Part shown: positions 23,614-30,647 of the stretch, in pieces
Layout of the letters: the number at the start of each line of letters is the position of its first letter
Numbering within the stretch: position 1 is the first letter of the stretch
From: Albidovulum sp.
Lineage (GTDB): Bacteria; Pseudomonadota; Alphaproteobacteria; Rhodobacterales; Rhodobacteraceae
Length of the DNA stretch: 44,483 nt
Direction: 5' to 3'
NCBI RefSeq assembly: GCF_008933605.1
Contig: NZ_WBUS01000012.1
Span: forward strand, 1-44,483
The notes under the pieces: model-generated
What the model was told of the DNA's origin: nothing
What the model saw: only the letters and a program-made list of their open reading frames with translations
Database searches by the model: none
Translations under genes and position numbers: made by a program

Positions 23614-24263
23614 GGGTAGGAGATTACCGACAGATAGCGCGCCGGCAGCTTGACCAGGGTCTCCGGCCCATGCGGGGCGTCCGCGTCGAAGAACAGGCTG
23701 TCGCCCGGCTTCATCGCATAGACCTGATCCCCATGGCGATAGTCCACCTCGCCCTCCAGCATGTAGAGAAGCTCCAGCCCCTCGTGCTGGAAGGCTGGGA
23801 AGGTGTCGCTCTCGGTCGTGAGCGTGATGATATAGGGCTCCACCACAACGCCCGAGGAGTTGGACCCGATATGACCCAGGAGGTTGTACTGGTGTCCCGC
23901 CCGCGTTCCGCGACGCTCGATCTCGATATGCTCGCCCGCCTTCACATGCTGGGCCTCGCGACGCTCCTCATAGCTCTTGAAAAAGGCTGTCATAGGCACC
24001 GAGAAGGCGTGCGACAGGACCTGAAGCGTGGTGAGCGACGGGGAGGTGTTGCCGTTTTCGATCTTCGACAGCATCCCGATGGAGAGGCCGGTCACCACGG
24101 CAAGGTCGGCCACCGTCATGCCCTGCTGGCGCCGGAAGTTGCGCACCTCGCGACCGATGGCGGCTTCGAGCGTGCGTTCGGCGACTTCGCGGACCCGATG
24201 CGGGTCCTGGCTGAATGCGGGCTTCCCACGCGGCAGGTCGGGTGGTTCAGGCGATTTCGTCAT
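23604..24263 (-). CDS. XRE-family regulator with C-terminal cupin domain, probable methylamine cluster regulator
   Basis: A 219-residue protein. Residues ~33-90 form an XRE helix-turn-helix (REVRNFRRQQGMTVADLAVV, then TGLSIGMLSKIENGNTSPS), followed by a cupin_2 domain at ~140-215 (HEGLELLYMLEGEVDYRHGD, MKPGDSLFFDADAPHGPET), likely sensing a small ligand. It is transcribed from the region after mgdD with its own upstream palindromes at 24269-24283 and 24296-24310. The first of these overlaps the ribosome-binding site (AGGAAAC), so autoregulation by steric block is likely. The same palindrome type stands before the permease and mgsA. It is therefore the best candidate for the local regulator of the N-methylglutamate cluster. 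Confidence 0.9.
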   Translation of the reverse strand: MTKSPEPPDLPRGKPAFSQDPHRVREVAERTLEAAIGREVRNFRRQQGMTVADLAVVTGLSIGMLSKIENGNTSPSLTTLQVLSHAFSVPMTAFFKSYEERREAQHVKAGEHIEIERRGTRAGHQYNLLGHIGSNSSGVVVEPYIITLTTESDTFPAFQHEGLELLYMLEGEVDYRHGDQVYAMKPGDSLFFDADAPHGPETLVKLPARYLSVISYPQG

Positions 24264-24268
24264 GCAGG

Positions 24269-24283
24269 TTTCCTGACAGGAAA
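24269..24283. promoter_or_regulatory. TTTCC-type palindrome 1 at the XRE-cupin gene, overlapping its ribosome-binding site
   Basis: TTTCCTG-A-CAGGAAA is a perfect inverted repeat around one central base, 6 to 20 bases upstream of the regulator ATG. In the gene's sense strand its right half (CAGGAAAC) serves as the Shine-Dalgarno sequence. Strong candidate autoregulatory operator. Confidence 0.65.
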
Positions 24284-24295
24284 ATCACACCGTTT

Positions 24296-24310
24296 TTTCC
24301 TACAAGGAAA
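24296..24310. promoter_or_regulatory. TTTCC-type palindrome 2 at the XRE-cupin gene
   Basis: TTTCCTACAAGGAAA (TTTCCT-ACA-AGGAAA) is an inverted repeat whose centre is 27 bases from the centre of palindrome 1. Two sites separated by under three helical turns would allow cooperative binding of two dimers upstream of the regulator gene, within the gap after mgdD. Confidence 0.6.
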
Positions 24311-24332
24311 TGTCCACGCTTTCAAGGCTTTG

Positions 24333-24896
24333 TCAGGCCAATGATGCCGCAGCGGTCTCCAACGCGTGCAACAAGCTTCGTGCCGAGGATCTCGAGCCGT
24401 AAAGCACGACTTGCCCGGGCCCGCGCTTCACGAGATAGCAGCCGGAATGTTCGATCACGGTTCGCGTAGCAAATCCGTCCGGTGCTCCGGGAAAATCCAC
24501 ATTGCAGAGGCGTTCCAGCAAGGGGCTGAGTTCGGCCGCCGAAATGTCGAAGCAGACCCAGGCGTCGGTCTGCTCGGTGATCGACGCGGCGTCACCGAAG
24601 GCCGGCTTGAGATGCGCCACGATGTCCTCGTGGCTGGCGAAGGGAGCTTCGACGAACCACATCCCGGGGGCGACCCAGAAGGCCGCATAGGGCGCGCCAT
24701 CCTTCCAGCGGGCCGGACCCGGAAGCGGCACCCCGGCGGCCTTTGCGGCGCGCTCGACATCGGCCTCGCGCCCCTTGCGTGCGGCGAGCGAGGCCAGCGC
24801 CACATCGAACCGCTCGGCGATGCGGCAGGGGCCGGCCGCATGGGTTTCAGGTTCGGAATGACCGAGCGCCGTCAGGGAGTGCAGGGTTTCAGCCAC
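24333..24896 (-). CDS. mgdD: N-methylglutamate dehydrogenase subunit D (sarcosine oxidase gamma-like)
   Basis: A 187-residue SoxG-like subunit. The segments WVAPGMWFVEAPFASHEDIV, ITEQTDAWVCFDISAAELSP and LERLCNVDFPGAPDGFATRT resemble the gamma subunit family, which is related to the tetrahydrofolate-binding GcvT fold but non-catalytic. The gene overlaps mgdC by eight bases. It is the last gene of the mgdABCD operon, and the regulator follows 69 bases downstream. Function in the complex is structural and by family analogy. Confidence 0.88.
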   Translation of the reverse strand: MAETLHSLTALGHSEPETHAAGPCRIAERFDVALASLAARKGREADVERAAKAAGVPLPGPARWKDGAPYAAFWVAPGMWFVEAPFASHEDIVAHLKPAFGDAASITEQTDAWVCFDISAAELSPLLERLCNVDFPGAPDGFATRTVIEHSGCYLVKRGPGQVVLYGSRSSARSLLHALETAAASLA

Positions 24897-27843
24897 GGAG
24901 TCTCTCCCCTTCCGGATCGAAGAAATGCGGGGACACGATCTCGACCTCGGTCTCGGTCGGTGGTTTCGCCAGGAGGTTCACCGCCCGCATCCTGCGGCCC
25001 ATCTTCTGGTCGCCCGCCTTCAGATAGCCCAGTGCGATGTCGCAGCCGAGATGCGGGGAATAGACCTTGGAGGTCAGCCAGCCCCCATCGTTCTCGATCA
25101 CGGGCGCGGCGCCGATTTCCAGGAAATGGCTGCCGGCGGTCAGCCTGCCCTCGGGGTTGACCGGCTTGACTCCCACCAGCCGATAGCCGTTCGGATCTGT
25201 CATGCCCTCGCGCTGCGACAGCACCATGCCGATGGCGTCCTTCTTCTTCGACACCATCTTGCCAAGCCCCATGTTCAGCGCCGTGGACTGGCCGTTCAGT
25301 TCGTTCCCCGCGACGTGGCCCTTCTCGACACGCATGACGCCCAGCGCCTCGGTGCCGTAGACGACCGCGTCGAATTCCTTTCCGGCTTCTACCAGCGCCC
25401 GGATCAGCGCGTCGCCGTAGCGGGTGGGAACCGCGATCTCATAGGCCAGCTCGCCCGAGAAGGAGATGCGGAACAGCCGGCCGCGGATGCCGCGGACGGT
25501 GATACTGCCTGCACCCATATAGGGGAACGCGGCATCCGAGATGTCCTGGTCCACCAGCTTTTCCAGCAGCTTCCGCGCATTCGGCCCGGCGACGGAGAAC
25601 TGCGCCCAGGCCTCGGTGGTGGAAATAAGTTGAACGTCCATCTCCGGCCACAGCACCTGGCGGCAATACTCCAGATGCCTGAACACAGTCACCGCGTTGG
25701 CCGTGGTGGTGGTCATCACATATTCATGCTCGCCCATCCGCGCGGTGGTGCCATCGTCGAAGACCATCCCGTCCTCGCGCAGCATCAGGCCATAGCGGCA
25801 CTTGCCGACGGCCAGCGTGCTGAACGTGTTGCAATAGACCTTGTCGAGGAAGGCCCCCGCATCGGTGCCCTGGATGTCGATCTTGCCGAGCGTGGTCACG
25901 TCGCAGATGCCCACCGACTTGCGGGTGGCCAGCACCTCGCGGTCGACCGACTGCCGCCAGTGCGTCTCGCCGGGTTTGGGCAGCCACTGGGTGCGCAGCC
26001 ACATCCCCACCTCGACAAAGACCGCGCCCTGTTCCTCGGCCCATTTGTGGCTGGGCGTCAGGCGGAAGGGCTTGAATTCCTTCCCGCGCGACCGGCCTGC
26101 AAGGGTACCCATGGCGACCGGGGTATAGGGCGGGCGGTAGATGGTGGTGCCGGTTTCCGGGATCGTCCGGCCAGTCAGGCCCGCCATGATGGCCAGGCCC
26201 AGCACGTTGCCGGTCTTGCCCTGGTCGGTGGCCATGCCAAGCGTGGTGTAGCGCTTCAGATGCTCGACGCTCGTGAAATTCTCCTTCTGTGCCAGCTTCA
26301 CGTCCTTGACGGTCACGTCGTTCTGCGGGTCGATCCAGGCACGGCCCTTGCCGCCCGCCGCATACCATTTCGGTGTGATGGAGATCGGCGCATCCTCGGC
26401 ATTCGGCAGCGCAGCCGCCTTGGCGGTGATCCCCAGGTCGGCCAGCGCTGCGATGGCCTGCGCCTGGCCCGTCGCCAGCGCGCCGTGAGTGCTGAGCGCC
26501 CCGGCCGCCGCGCCTGCGGCCGTCAGGCCGTGCGGGGCATCCGGCCCGGGGATGAAGGACTGGATGGCTTCATCCCAGACCGGCCGCGAGCGGTGGTGCG
26601 AGGTGATGTTGACGTTCGGGTTCCAACCGCCCGAGACACCCAGCGCGGTGACGCGGATCGTCTCGGTCCGGCCGTTCGCCTGCCGGATGGTGATGGAAGT
26701 CAGACCAAGCCGGCCCTGTGCGTCGATTACTTCCGCGCCCTTCAGGTGGCGGATGCCGGGCAGCACGCTGCCGCCCGGGCGCGCGTCGATCACTGCAACC
26801 ACGTCCACGCCCTTGGCCTGCAGGTCGGTGGCGGAGCGCAGCCCGTCCTCGTTGTTGGTGAAGACCGCGACGCGGTCGCCCACCGCCACGCTCCAGCGGT
26901 TCGCATAGGCGCGCAGGGCGCCCGCCAGCATGATCCCGGGACGATCGTTGTTCTCGAACGCGATTGGCCGTTCGGTCGCTCCGCCCGCAAGGATCGCGCG
27001 GCGGGAATAAACGCGCCACAGCGTCTGGCGGGGCTTGCCCTTCGGCGGCACCGCCAGATGGTCGCTGACACGCTCCACCACGCCATAGATGCCGTGGTCG
27101 AAGGCCCCGATCACCGTGGTGCGCGGCATCAGCCGCACATTCGGCATCGCCGACAACTCGGCCACGATGCCCGCCGCCCAATCGGCGCCAGCCTTGCCGC
27201 CCACCTCCAGCGTCTCGGCGTTCAGCCGGCCACCCATGCGGAAATCCTCATCCGCCAGGATAACCCGCGCGCCCGCACGCCCCGCCGTCAGCGCCGCCGT
27301 CAGCCCCGCAGGCCCCGCGCCGATCACCAGCAGGTCGCAATGCAGGAACCCCTTGTCGTATTCGTCCGGGTCTTCCTCGCGCGTCAGTGCGCCAAGACCG
27401 GCGGCGCGGCGGATGATCGGTTCATAGACCTTTTCCCAGAATGACGCAGGCCACATGAAGGTCTTGTAGTAGAACCCGGCGGTGAAGAAGGTGTTCAGCC
27501 GGTCGTTGATCGCCATGGCGTCAAACTTCAGGCTGGGCCAGGCGTTCTGGCTGGTCGCCTCCAGCCCGTCGAACAGCTCGGCCACCGTGGCCCGCGTGTT
27601 CGGCTCCTGCCGCGGGCCGGAGCGCAGTTGCACCAGCGCGTTCGGCTCCTCCGAACCGGCCGAAAGCGGTCCACGCGGGCGGTGATACTTGAAGCTGCGC
27701 CCCATCAGCCGTACGCCGTTTGCCAGCAGCGCCGAGGCCAGCGTATCGCCGGGATGGCCCTCATAGGTCCGGCCGTCGAAGGTGAAGCGGAAGGTGCGGC
27801 TGCGGTCGATCTGGCCGCCGGCGATGCGGTTCGACTGGGTCAT
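24889..27843 (-). CDS. mgdC: N-methylglutamate dehydrogenase subunit C (sarcosine oxidase alpha-like, with GcvT domain)
   Basis: A 984-residue subunit. N-terminal ferredoxin-like fold with RTYEGHPGDTLASALLANGV and GRSFKYHRPRG (no Fe-S cysteines seen there); dinucleotide-binding module LLVIGAGPAGLTAALTAGRA at about 171-190; a second part with RRAILAGGATERPIAFENND; and a C-terminal aminomethyltransferase (GcvT) region from about 610 on, with VDREVLATRKSVGICDVTTL, VAGPNARKLLEKLVDQDISD and GTEALGVMRVEKGHVAGNEL. In heterotetrameric sarcosine oxidases this chain binds NAD and transfers the methylene group to tetrahydrofolate. Here it should act on N-methylglutamate, regenerating glutamate. Its ATG overlaps the mgdB stop (ATGA). 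Sarcosine oxidase itself is the alternative, disfavoured by gmaS and mgsABC nearby. Confidence 0.9.
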   Translation of the reverse strand: MTQSNRIAGGQIDRSRTFRFTFDGRTYEGHPGDTLASALLANGVRLMGRSFKYHRPRGPLSAGSEEPNALVQLRSGPRQEPNTRATVAELFDGLEATSQNAWPSLKFDAMAINDRLNTFFTAGFYYKTFMWPASFWEKVYEPIIRRAAGLGALTREEDPDEYDKGFLHCDLLVIGAGPAGLTAALTAGRAGARVILADEDFRMGGRLNAETLEVGGKAGADWAAGIVAELSAMPNVRLMPRTTVIGAFDHGIYGVVERVSDHLAVPPKGKPRQTLWRVYSRRAILAGGATERPIAFENNDRPGIMLAGALRAYANRWSVAVGDRVAVFTNNEDGLRSATDLQAKGVDVVAVIDARPGGSVLPGIRHLKGAEVIDAQGRLGLTSITIRQANGRTETIRVTALGVSGGWNPNVNITSHHRSRPVWDEAIQSFIPGPDAPHGLTAAGAAAGALSTHGALATGQAQAIAALADLGITAKAAALPNAEDAPISITPKWYAAGGKGRAWIDPQNDVTVKDVKLAQKENFTSVEHLKRYTTLGMATDQGKTGNVLGLAIMAGLTGRTIPETGTTIYRPPYTPVAMGTLAGRSRGKEFKPFRLTPSHKWAEEQGAVFVEVGMWLRTQWLPKPGETHWRQSVDREVLATRKSVGICDVTTLGKIDIQGTDAGAFLDKVYCNTFSTLAVGKCRYGLMLREDGMVFDDGTTARMGEHEYVMTTTTANAVTVFRHLEYCRQVLWPEMDVQLISTTEAWAQFSVAGPNARKLLEKLVDQDISDAAFPYMGAGSITVRGIRGRLFRISFSGELAYEIAVPTRYGDALIRALVEAGKEFDAVVYGTEALGVMRVEKGHVAGNELNGQSTALNMGLGKMVSKKKDAIGMVLSQREGMTDPNGYRLVGVKPVNPEGRLTAGSHFLEIGAAPVIENDGGWLTSKVYSPHLGCDIALGYLKAGDQKMGRRMRAVNLLAKPPTETEVEIVSPHFFDPEGERLRG

Positions 27844-28124
27844 TTCGTGCGCCCCATGGCTTTTGCCACATCGCGGGCCAGTTCGACCCTGATGACCTCG
27901 TGCGTCACGGTATTGCGTGTGACGACGAGCCAGGAACGGTCGCCCTGCTCGTGATACCAGAGTTCGCGGTGCTCCCCTGCCGGGTTGTCGCGATTGTAGA
28001 GCCAGTCGTGAAAGGCCTCGATTCCGGCGGTCATGCCGTCGGGGCGTCGCATCAGGCTGGCGTCGCCGAGATAGACGAATTCCTGCGCGTCGCGGGGACC
28101 GAGGATAGGATGGTTGAAGATCAT
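27840..28124 (-). CDS. mgdB: N-methylglutamate dehydrogenase subunit B (sarcosine oxidase delta-like)
   Basis: A 94-residue delta-like subunit. The family segment AFHDWLYNRDNPAGEHRELW followed by YHEQGDRSWLVVTRNT is clear. In classical sarcosine oxidase delta chains a zinc site is built from N-terminal Cys-x2-Cys plus a later His and Cys; here the N-terminus reads MIFNHPILGPRDAQEFVYLG and no cysteine exists in the whole protein, so the zinc site is lost. The absence of cysteines may be a useful marker separating MgdB-like from SoxD-like chains. It starts 12 bases after mgdA and overlaps mgdC. Confidence 0.88.
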   Translation of the reverse strand: MIFNHPILGPRDAQEFVYLGDASLMRRPDGMTAGIEAFHDWLYNRDNPAGEHRELWYHEQGDRSWLVVTRNTVTHEVIRVELARDVAKAMGRTK

Positions 28125-28136
28125 CGTTTCAAACCC

Positions 28137-29387
28137 CTAGTGCAGGTTCGGCTGGGCGCCCTGGCCCTTTTCGTCGATCATCAGTCCCTTGAGGAACCGG
28201 TCGAACCGGTATGCCGTGGCGGTCTTGTGCGGCTCGTCCTTCGCCAGCAGGTGCGCGAAGCACCAACCCGAGGCGGGCGTGGCCTTGAAGCCTCCATAGC
28301 ACCAGCCGCCATTGAAATAGAGGCCGTCGACATGGGTCTTGTCGATGATGGGCGAGCCGTCCATCGACATGTCCATGATCCCACCCCAGGTGCGCAACAG
28401 CCGCGCGCGCCCGATGGCAGGCATCAGCGCCATGCCGCCCTCGGCGACATCCTCGATCACCGGCAGGTTGCCGCGCTGGGCATAAGAGTTGTAGCCGTCG
28501 ATGTCGCCGCCAAAGACCAGCCCGCCCTTGTCGGACTGGCTGACGTAGAAATGCCCCGCGCCGAATGTCATTACCCCGTCGATCAGCGGCTTCAGCCCTT
28601 CCGAGACAAAGGCCTGCAGCACATGGCTTTCGATCGGCAGCCGCATGCCCGCATGGGCCATGACCTTGCTGGAAGACCCCGCCACCGCCACGCCCACCTT
28701 CTTGGCGCCGATGAAGCCGCGCGTGGTTTCCACGCCCCTGATGCGGCCACCCTCGATCCGCATTCCGGTGACTTCGCAGTTCTGGATCAGGTCCACCCCG
28801 CGCAGGTCGGCCGCCCGCGCATAGCCCCAGGCCACCGCGTCATGGCGCACCGTGCCGCCGCGCCGCTGCGCCAGCCCGCCCTTGATCGGAAAGCGGGCGT
28901 TGTCGAAGTTCAGCCAGGGATACATCGCCCGCACCTGCTCGCGGTCCAGAAGTTCCGCATCCGCACCGTTCAGGATCATCGCATTGCCGCGCCGGGTGAA
29001 GGCGTCGCGCTGCGCGTCCGAATGGATCAGGTTCAGGATGCCGCGCTGGCTGACCATGGCGTTGTAGTTCAGGTCCTGTTCCAGCCCTTCCCACAGCTTC
29101 ATGGAAAACTCGTAGAAGGGCTCGTTCCCGTCCAGCATGTAGTTCGAACGTATGATTGTGGTATTGCGGCCGACATTTCCGCCGCCGAGATAGCCCTTCT
29201 CGAGTACGGCGATCCGCGACTGGCGGAATTCCCCGGCCAGGTAGTAGGCCGTTGCAAGCCCATGCCCGCCGCCGCCGACAATGACATAGTCATACTCCCC
29301 CTCCGGCGCGGGATCCCGCCAGACGGGTTTCCAGCCCCTGTGCCCCGTGAGGGCCTCGGCGATGACACGGAATCCGGAATAGCGCAT
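28137..29387 (-). CDS. mgdA: N-methylglutamate dehydrogenase subunit A (sarcosine oxidase beta-like flavoprotein)
   Basis: A 416-residue flavoprotein of the SoxB type. The FAD-binding motif is DYVIVGGGGHGLATAYYLAG at about 33-52. RRGGTVRHDAVAWGYARA contains His182, matching the histidine that covalently carries FMN in heterotetrameric sarcosine oxidases. The C-terminal part has DGLYFNGGWCYGGFKATPAS, the conserved FAD/substrate region. AAGGGGG precedes the ATG at 29387. It is the first gene of mgdABCD and oxidises the N-methyl group. No TTTCC-type palindrome is visible upstream, where decayed mobile DNA begins. Confidence 0.9.
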   Translation of the reverse strand: MRYSGFRVIAEALTGHRGWKPVWRDPAPEGEYDYVIVGGGGHGLATAYYLAGEFRQSRIAVLEKGYLGGGNVGRNTTIIRSNYMLDGNEPFYEFSMKLWEGLEQDLNYNAMVSQRGILNLIHSDAQRDAFTRRGNAMILNGADAELLDREQVRAMYPWLNFDNARFPIKGGLAQRRGGTVRHDAVAWGYARAADLRGVDLIQNCEVTGMRIEGGRIRGVETTRGFIGAKKVGVAVAGSSSKVMAHAGMRLPIESHVLQAFVSEGLKPLIDGVMTFGAGHFYVSQSDKGGLVFGGDIDGYNSYAQRGNLPVIEDVAEGGMALMPAIGRARLLRTWGGIMDMSMDGSPIIDKTHVDGLYFNGGWCYGGFKATPASGWCFAHLLAKDEPHKTATAYRFDRFLKGLMIDEKGQGAQPNLH

Positions 29388-29795
29388 GGCCGCGCCCCCT
29401 TTGGTCTGACTTGCGGCGACATTAGCTCTTTGCGGTACCCGGAGCGATCCGATTTCGCCACGGTTTCCGCCGTTCCCGCCACGCGGCGCGGGCCAGGTGG
29501 AACACGCGCCCTCGTCGGTGGCGCCCGCATCGCGGCCGGCGCAAAGCCGTCCCTACGACCTAGATGGCAACTTGCTCCCCGGCCTCGACGGCAAGATTGA
29601 GGAGCGCCATTCCGATCCGCCATTCGAGGACCGTCTGTTCCGAACGCTGACCGCGTCGGCGGGCCGGCACGGGGGGAGAGAGCCTGCTTTACCCGCTCCC
29701 GGTCCGGCGGCCGGTCGCCGCGCGTTCGCCGCTGACGTCCGTCCAGCGGGCTGACTCCCGGGCGCCGCTTGCCCCAACATCCGCATCACGAGGAC

Positions 29796-29927
29796 GAAGA
29801 GCGGCGGCACGGTCACTACGCGGGGCATGCGCTCCACGCGGACGGGCTCGGGTCGGTCCGCGCGGTGACCGAAGACGCTGGCGTGGCGGTGGAACTCTTC
29901 GCCCAGACCGGGCACATCATCGCGTCG
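29796..29927 (+). pseudogene. RHS/YD-repeat protein fragment
   Basis: One plus frame reads HGHYAGHALHADGLGSVRAV then TEDAGVAVELFAQTG. This resembles the conserved RHS core end, H-x-D-x-L-G-S-V-R-A-V-T-D-x-x-G-x-V-V-E, of polymorphic toxin proteins. There is no start, no repeats and no toxin tip around it, so at best it is a decayed remnant. The match is short and by eye. Confidence 0.4.
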
Positions 29928-30144
29928 TCGATTTGCCCACGGTTCGCGCCAAAGCGCGCAACGCAAGTATATCCCCGAACCGCGGACCATGTTCGAAGCT
30001 CGGATGCAGCGGCCCCGGCTTTGCTCCACCTCGGGCACCATGCATCCGGCAAACGGCCCACCCCGTCACCGTAGGAGCGCGCCAGCGCTGCCGCGTGGAT
30101 TTGGCACTGGCGGTGCAGCGAGGGGCCTCGTGTGCGCTGCGCAT
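29917..30144 (-). CDS. Small mobile-element-associated protein with CRMHG motif (possibly decayed)
   Basis: A 75-residue frame starting MRSAHEAPRCTASAKSTRQR, continuing WRAPTVTGWAVCRMHGARGG and AKPGPLHPSFEHGPRFGDIL. It resembles small proteins of the CGA(K/R)T..G.PC.APA..GK.RCRMHGG..GAPKG.xNG.Y.HG type that are widespread beside phage- and ICE-like DNA in alphaproteobacteria. Several key positions deviate: the expected second cysteine is Trp (QRWRAP instead of QRCRAP) and the HGG is HGA. This suggests loss of a metal-binding site. Function unknown. It partly overlaps the RHS-like fragment region on the other strand. Confidence 0.45.
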   Translation of the reverse strand: MRSAHEAPRCTASAKSTRQRWRAPTVTGWAVCRMHGARGGAKPGPLHPSFEHGPRFGDILALRALARTVGKSTTR

Positions 30145-30161
30145 GGGGTTAGCGTCCGTTT

Positions 30162-30310
30162 TCACGACCGGCCCCGATCCGGAGAGAGATTCCCGACGAT
30201 TGCCGGCCCGCCTGCACTTTCGTTGACATGCTCGGCCCGGACGACCTGCGAACCGCCGGAACGATGGGGGCGGAACTGCTCCACCTGGGCCAGGAAGGTG
30301 CGCCCCCTGG
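30162..30310 (-). pseudogene. Fragment of a conserved small mobile-element protein (…GGQAIVGNV type)
   Basis: In a minus frame ending at a TGA at 30162-30164 the translation reads TFLAQVEQFRPHRSGGSQVV then RAEHVNESAGGPAIVGNLSP. This matches the C-terminus of small proteins with LxQVExLxxxRSGGxQxVxVxHVxVxxGGQAIVGNV, usually encoded just upstream of the CRMHG-type gene, exactly the order seen here. The upstream part lacks a start, so it is probably a truncated relic. Confidence 0.45.
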
Positions 30311-30607
30311 CCTTTCACGACTGCCTGGTCCGCCGTAGTCGCAGGGGCTCCGTGCGCGGGTCTTGGAGGGGCTGGCCTTACGACAGGTGCCCTTCATGAC
30401 GGATGCGGCAAATCGGGGGCGCAGGGCACGGACTCGCGCTCTGGATTGAGAAAGGCGGGCGCCGGCGTCTGATCGGGCGCAGGAAGACGGGCGCGGGATC
30501 GCAACCCGCCACGACAGGTGGCCCAGGGTCTTCCTCTCCGCGATCCTGCCGGCTGCAACCGTCCTGCTCCGGCCTTGCCGATCCATCGGTCCGGACCCCG
30601 GGGGCAA

Positions 30608-30646
30608 GGCTGTGGCCGCCGCCCGCGCGGGACGGCGGCCACAGCC
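30608..30646 (-). terminator. Strong hairpin terminator of the NCS1 permease operon
   Basis: GGCTGTGGCCGCCG (30608-30621) and CGGCGGCCACAGCC (30633-30646) form a perfect 14-bp stem with an 11-base loop. It lies immediately after the NCS1 permease stop codon on the minus strand. No long T-tract follows, as is common in high-GC genomes. Confidence 0.75.
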
Positions 30647-30647
30647 G

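Larger units (their letters stand above)
29388..30647. other. Gene-poor stretch with decayed mobile or RHS-like remnants
   Basis: A 1.26-kb region without an intact, well-supported gene. From 29388 to about 29760 I see only short open frames without family resemblance. Around 29800-29925 an RHS-like fragment appears. From 29917 to about 30330 on the minus strand lie two adjacent fragments of a gene pair often found on integrated elements in alphaproteobacteria. From about 30330 to 30600 nothing is recognisable; a hairpin ends the region at 30608-30646. Codon order is irregular compared with its neighbours. Confidence 0.6.

Noticed and set aside
24925..27444. Open frame of over 800 codons opposite mgdC
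   Set aside because: Complementary to a clearly recognised 984-residue gene with full domains; Arg/Asp/His/Gly-rich translation with no motifs.
24333..29387. Annotating as sarcosine oxidase soxBDAG
   Set aside because: Delta chain lacks zinc cysteines and gmaS/mgsABC are within 10 kb, so N-methylglutamate dehydrogenase fits better.
29497..29754. 85-codon plus frame after mgdA
   Set aside because: No recognisable domain, no ribosome-binding site, lies in a decayed region.
30149..30607. 152-codon minus open frame before the NCS1 terminator
   Set aside because: Low-complexity basic translation, no motif, overlaps better-supported fragments; not annotated as a gene.
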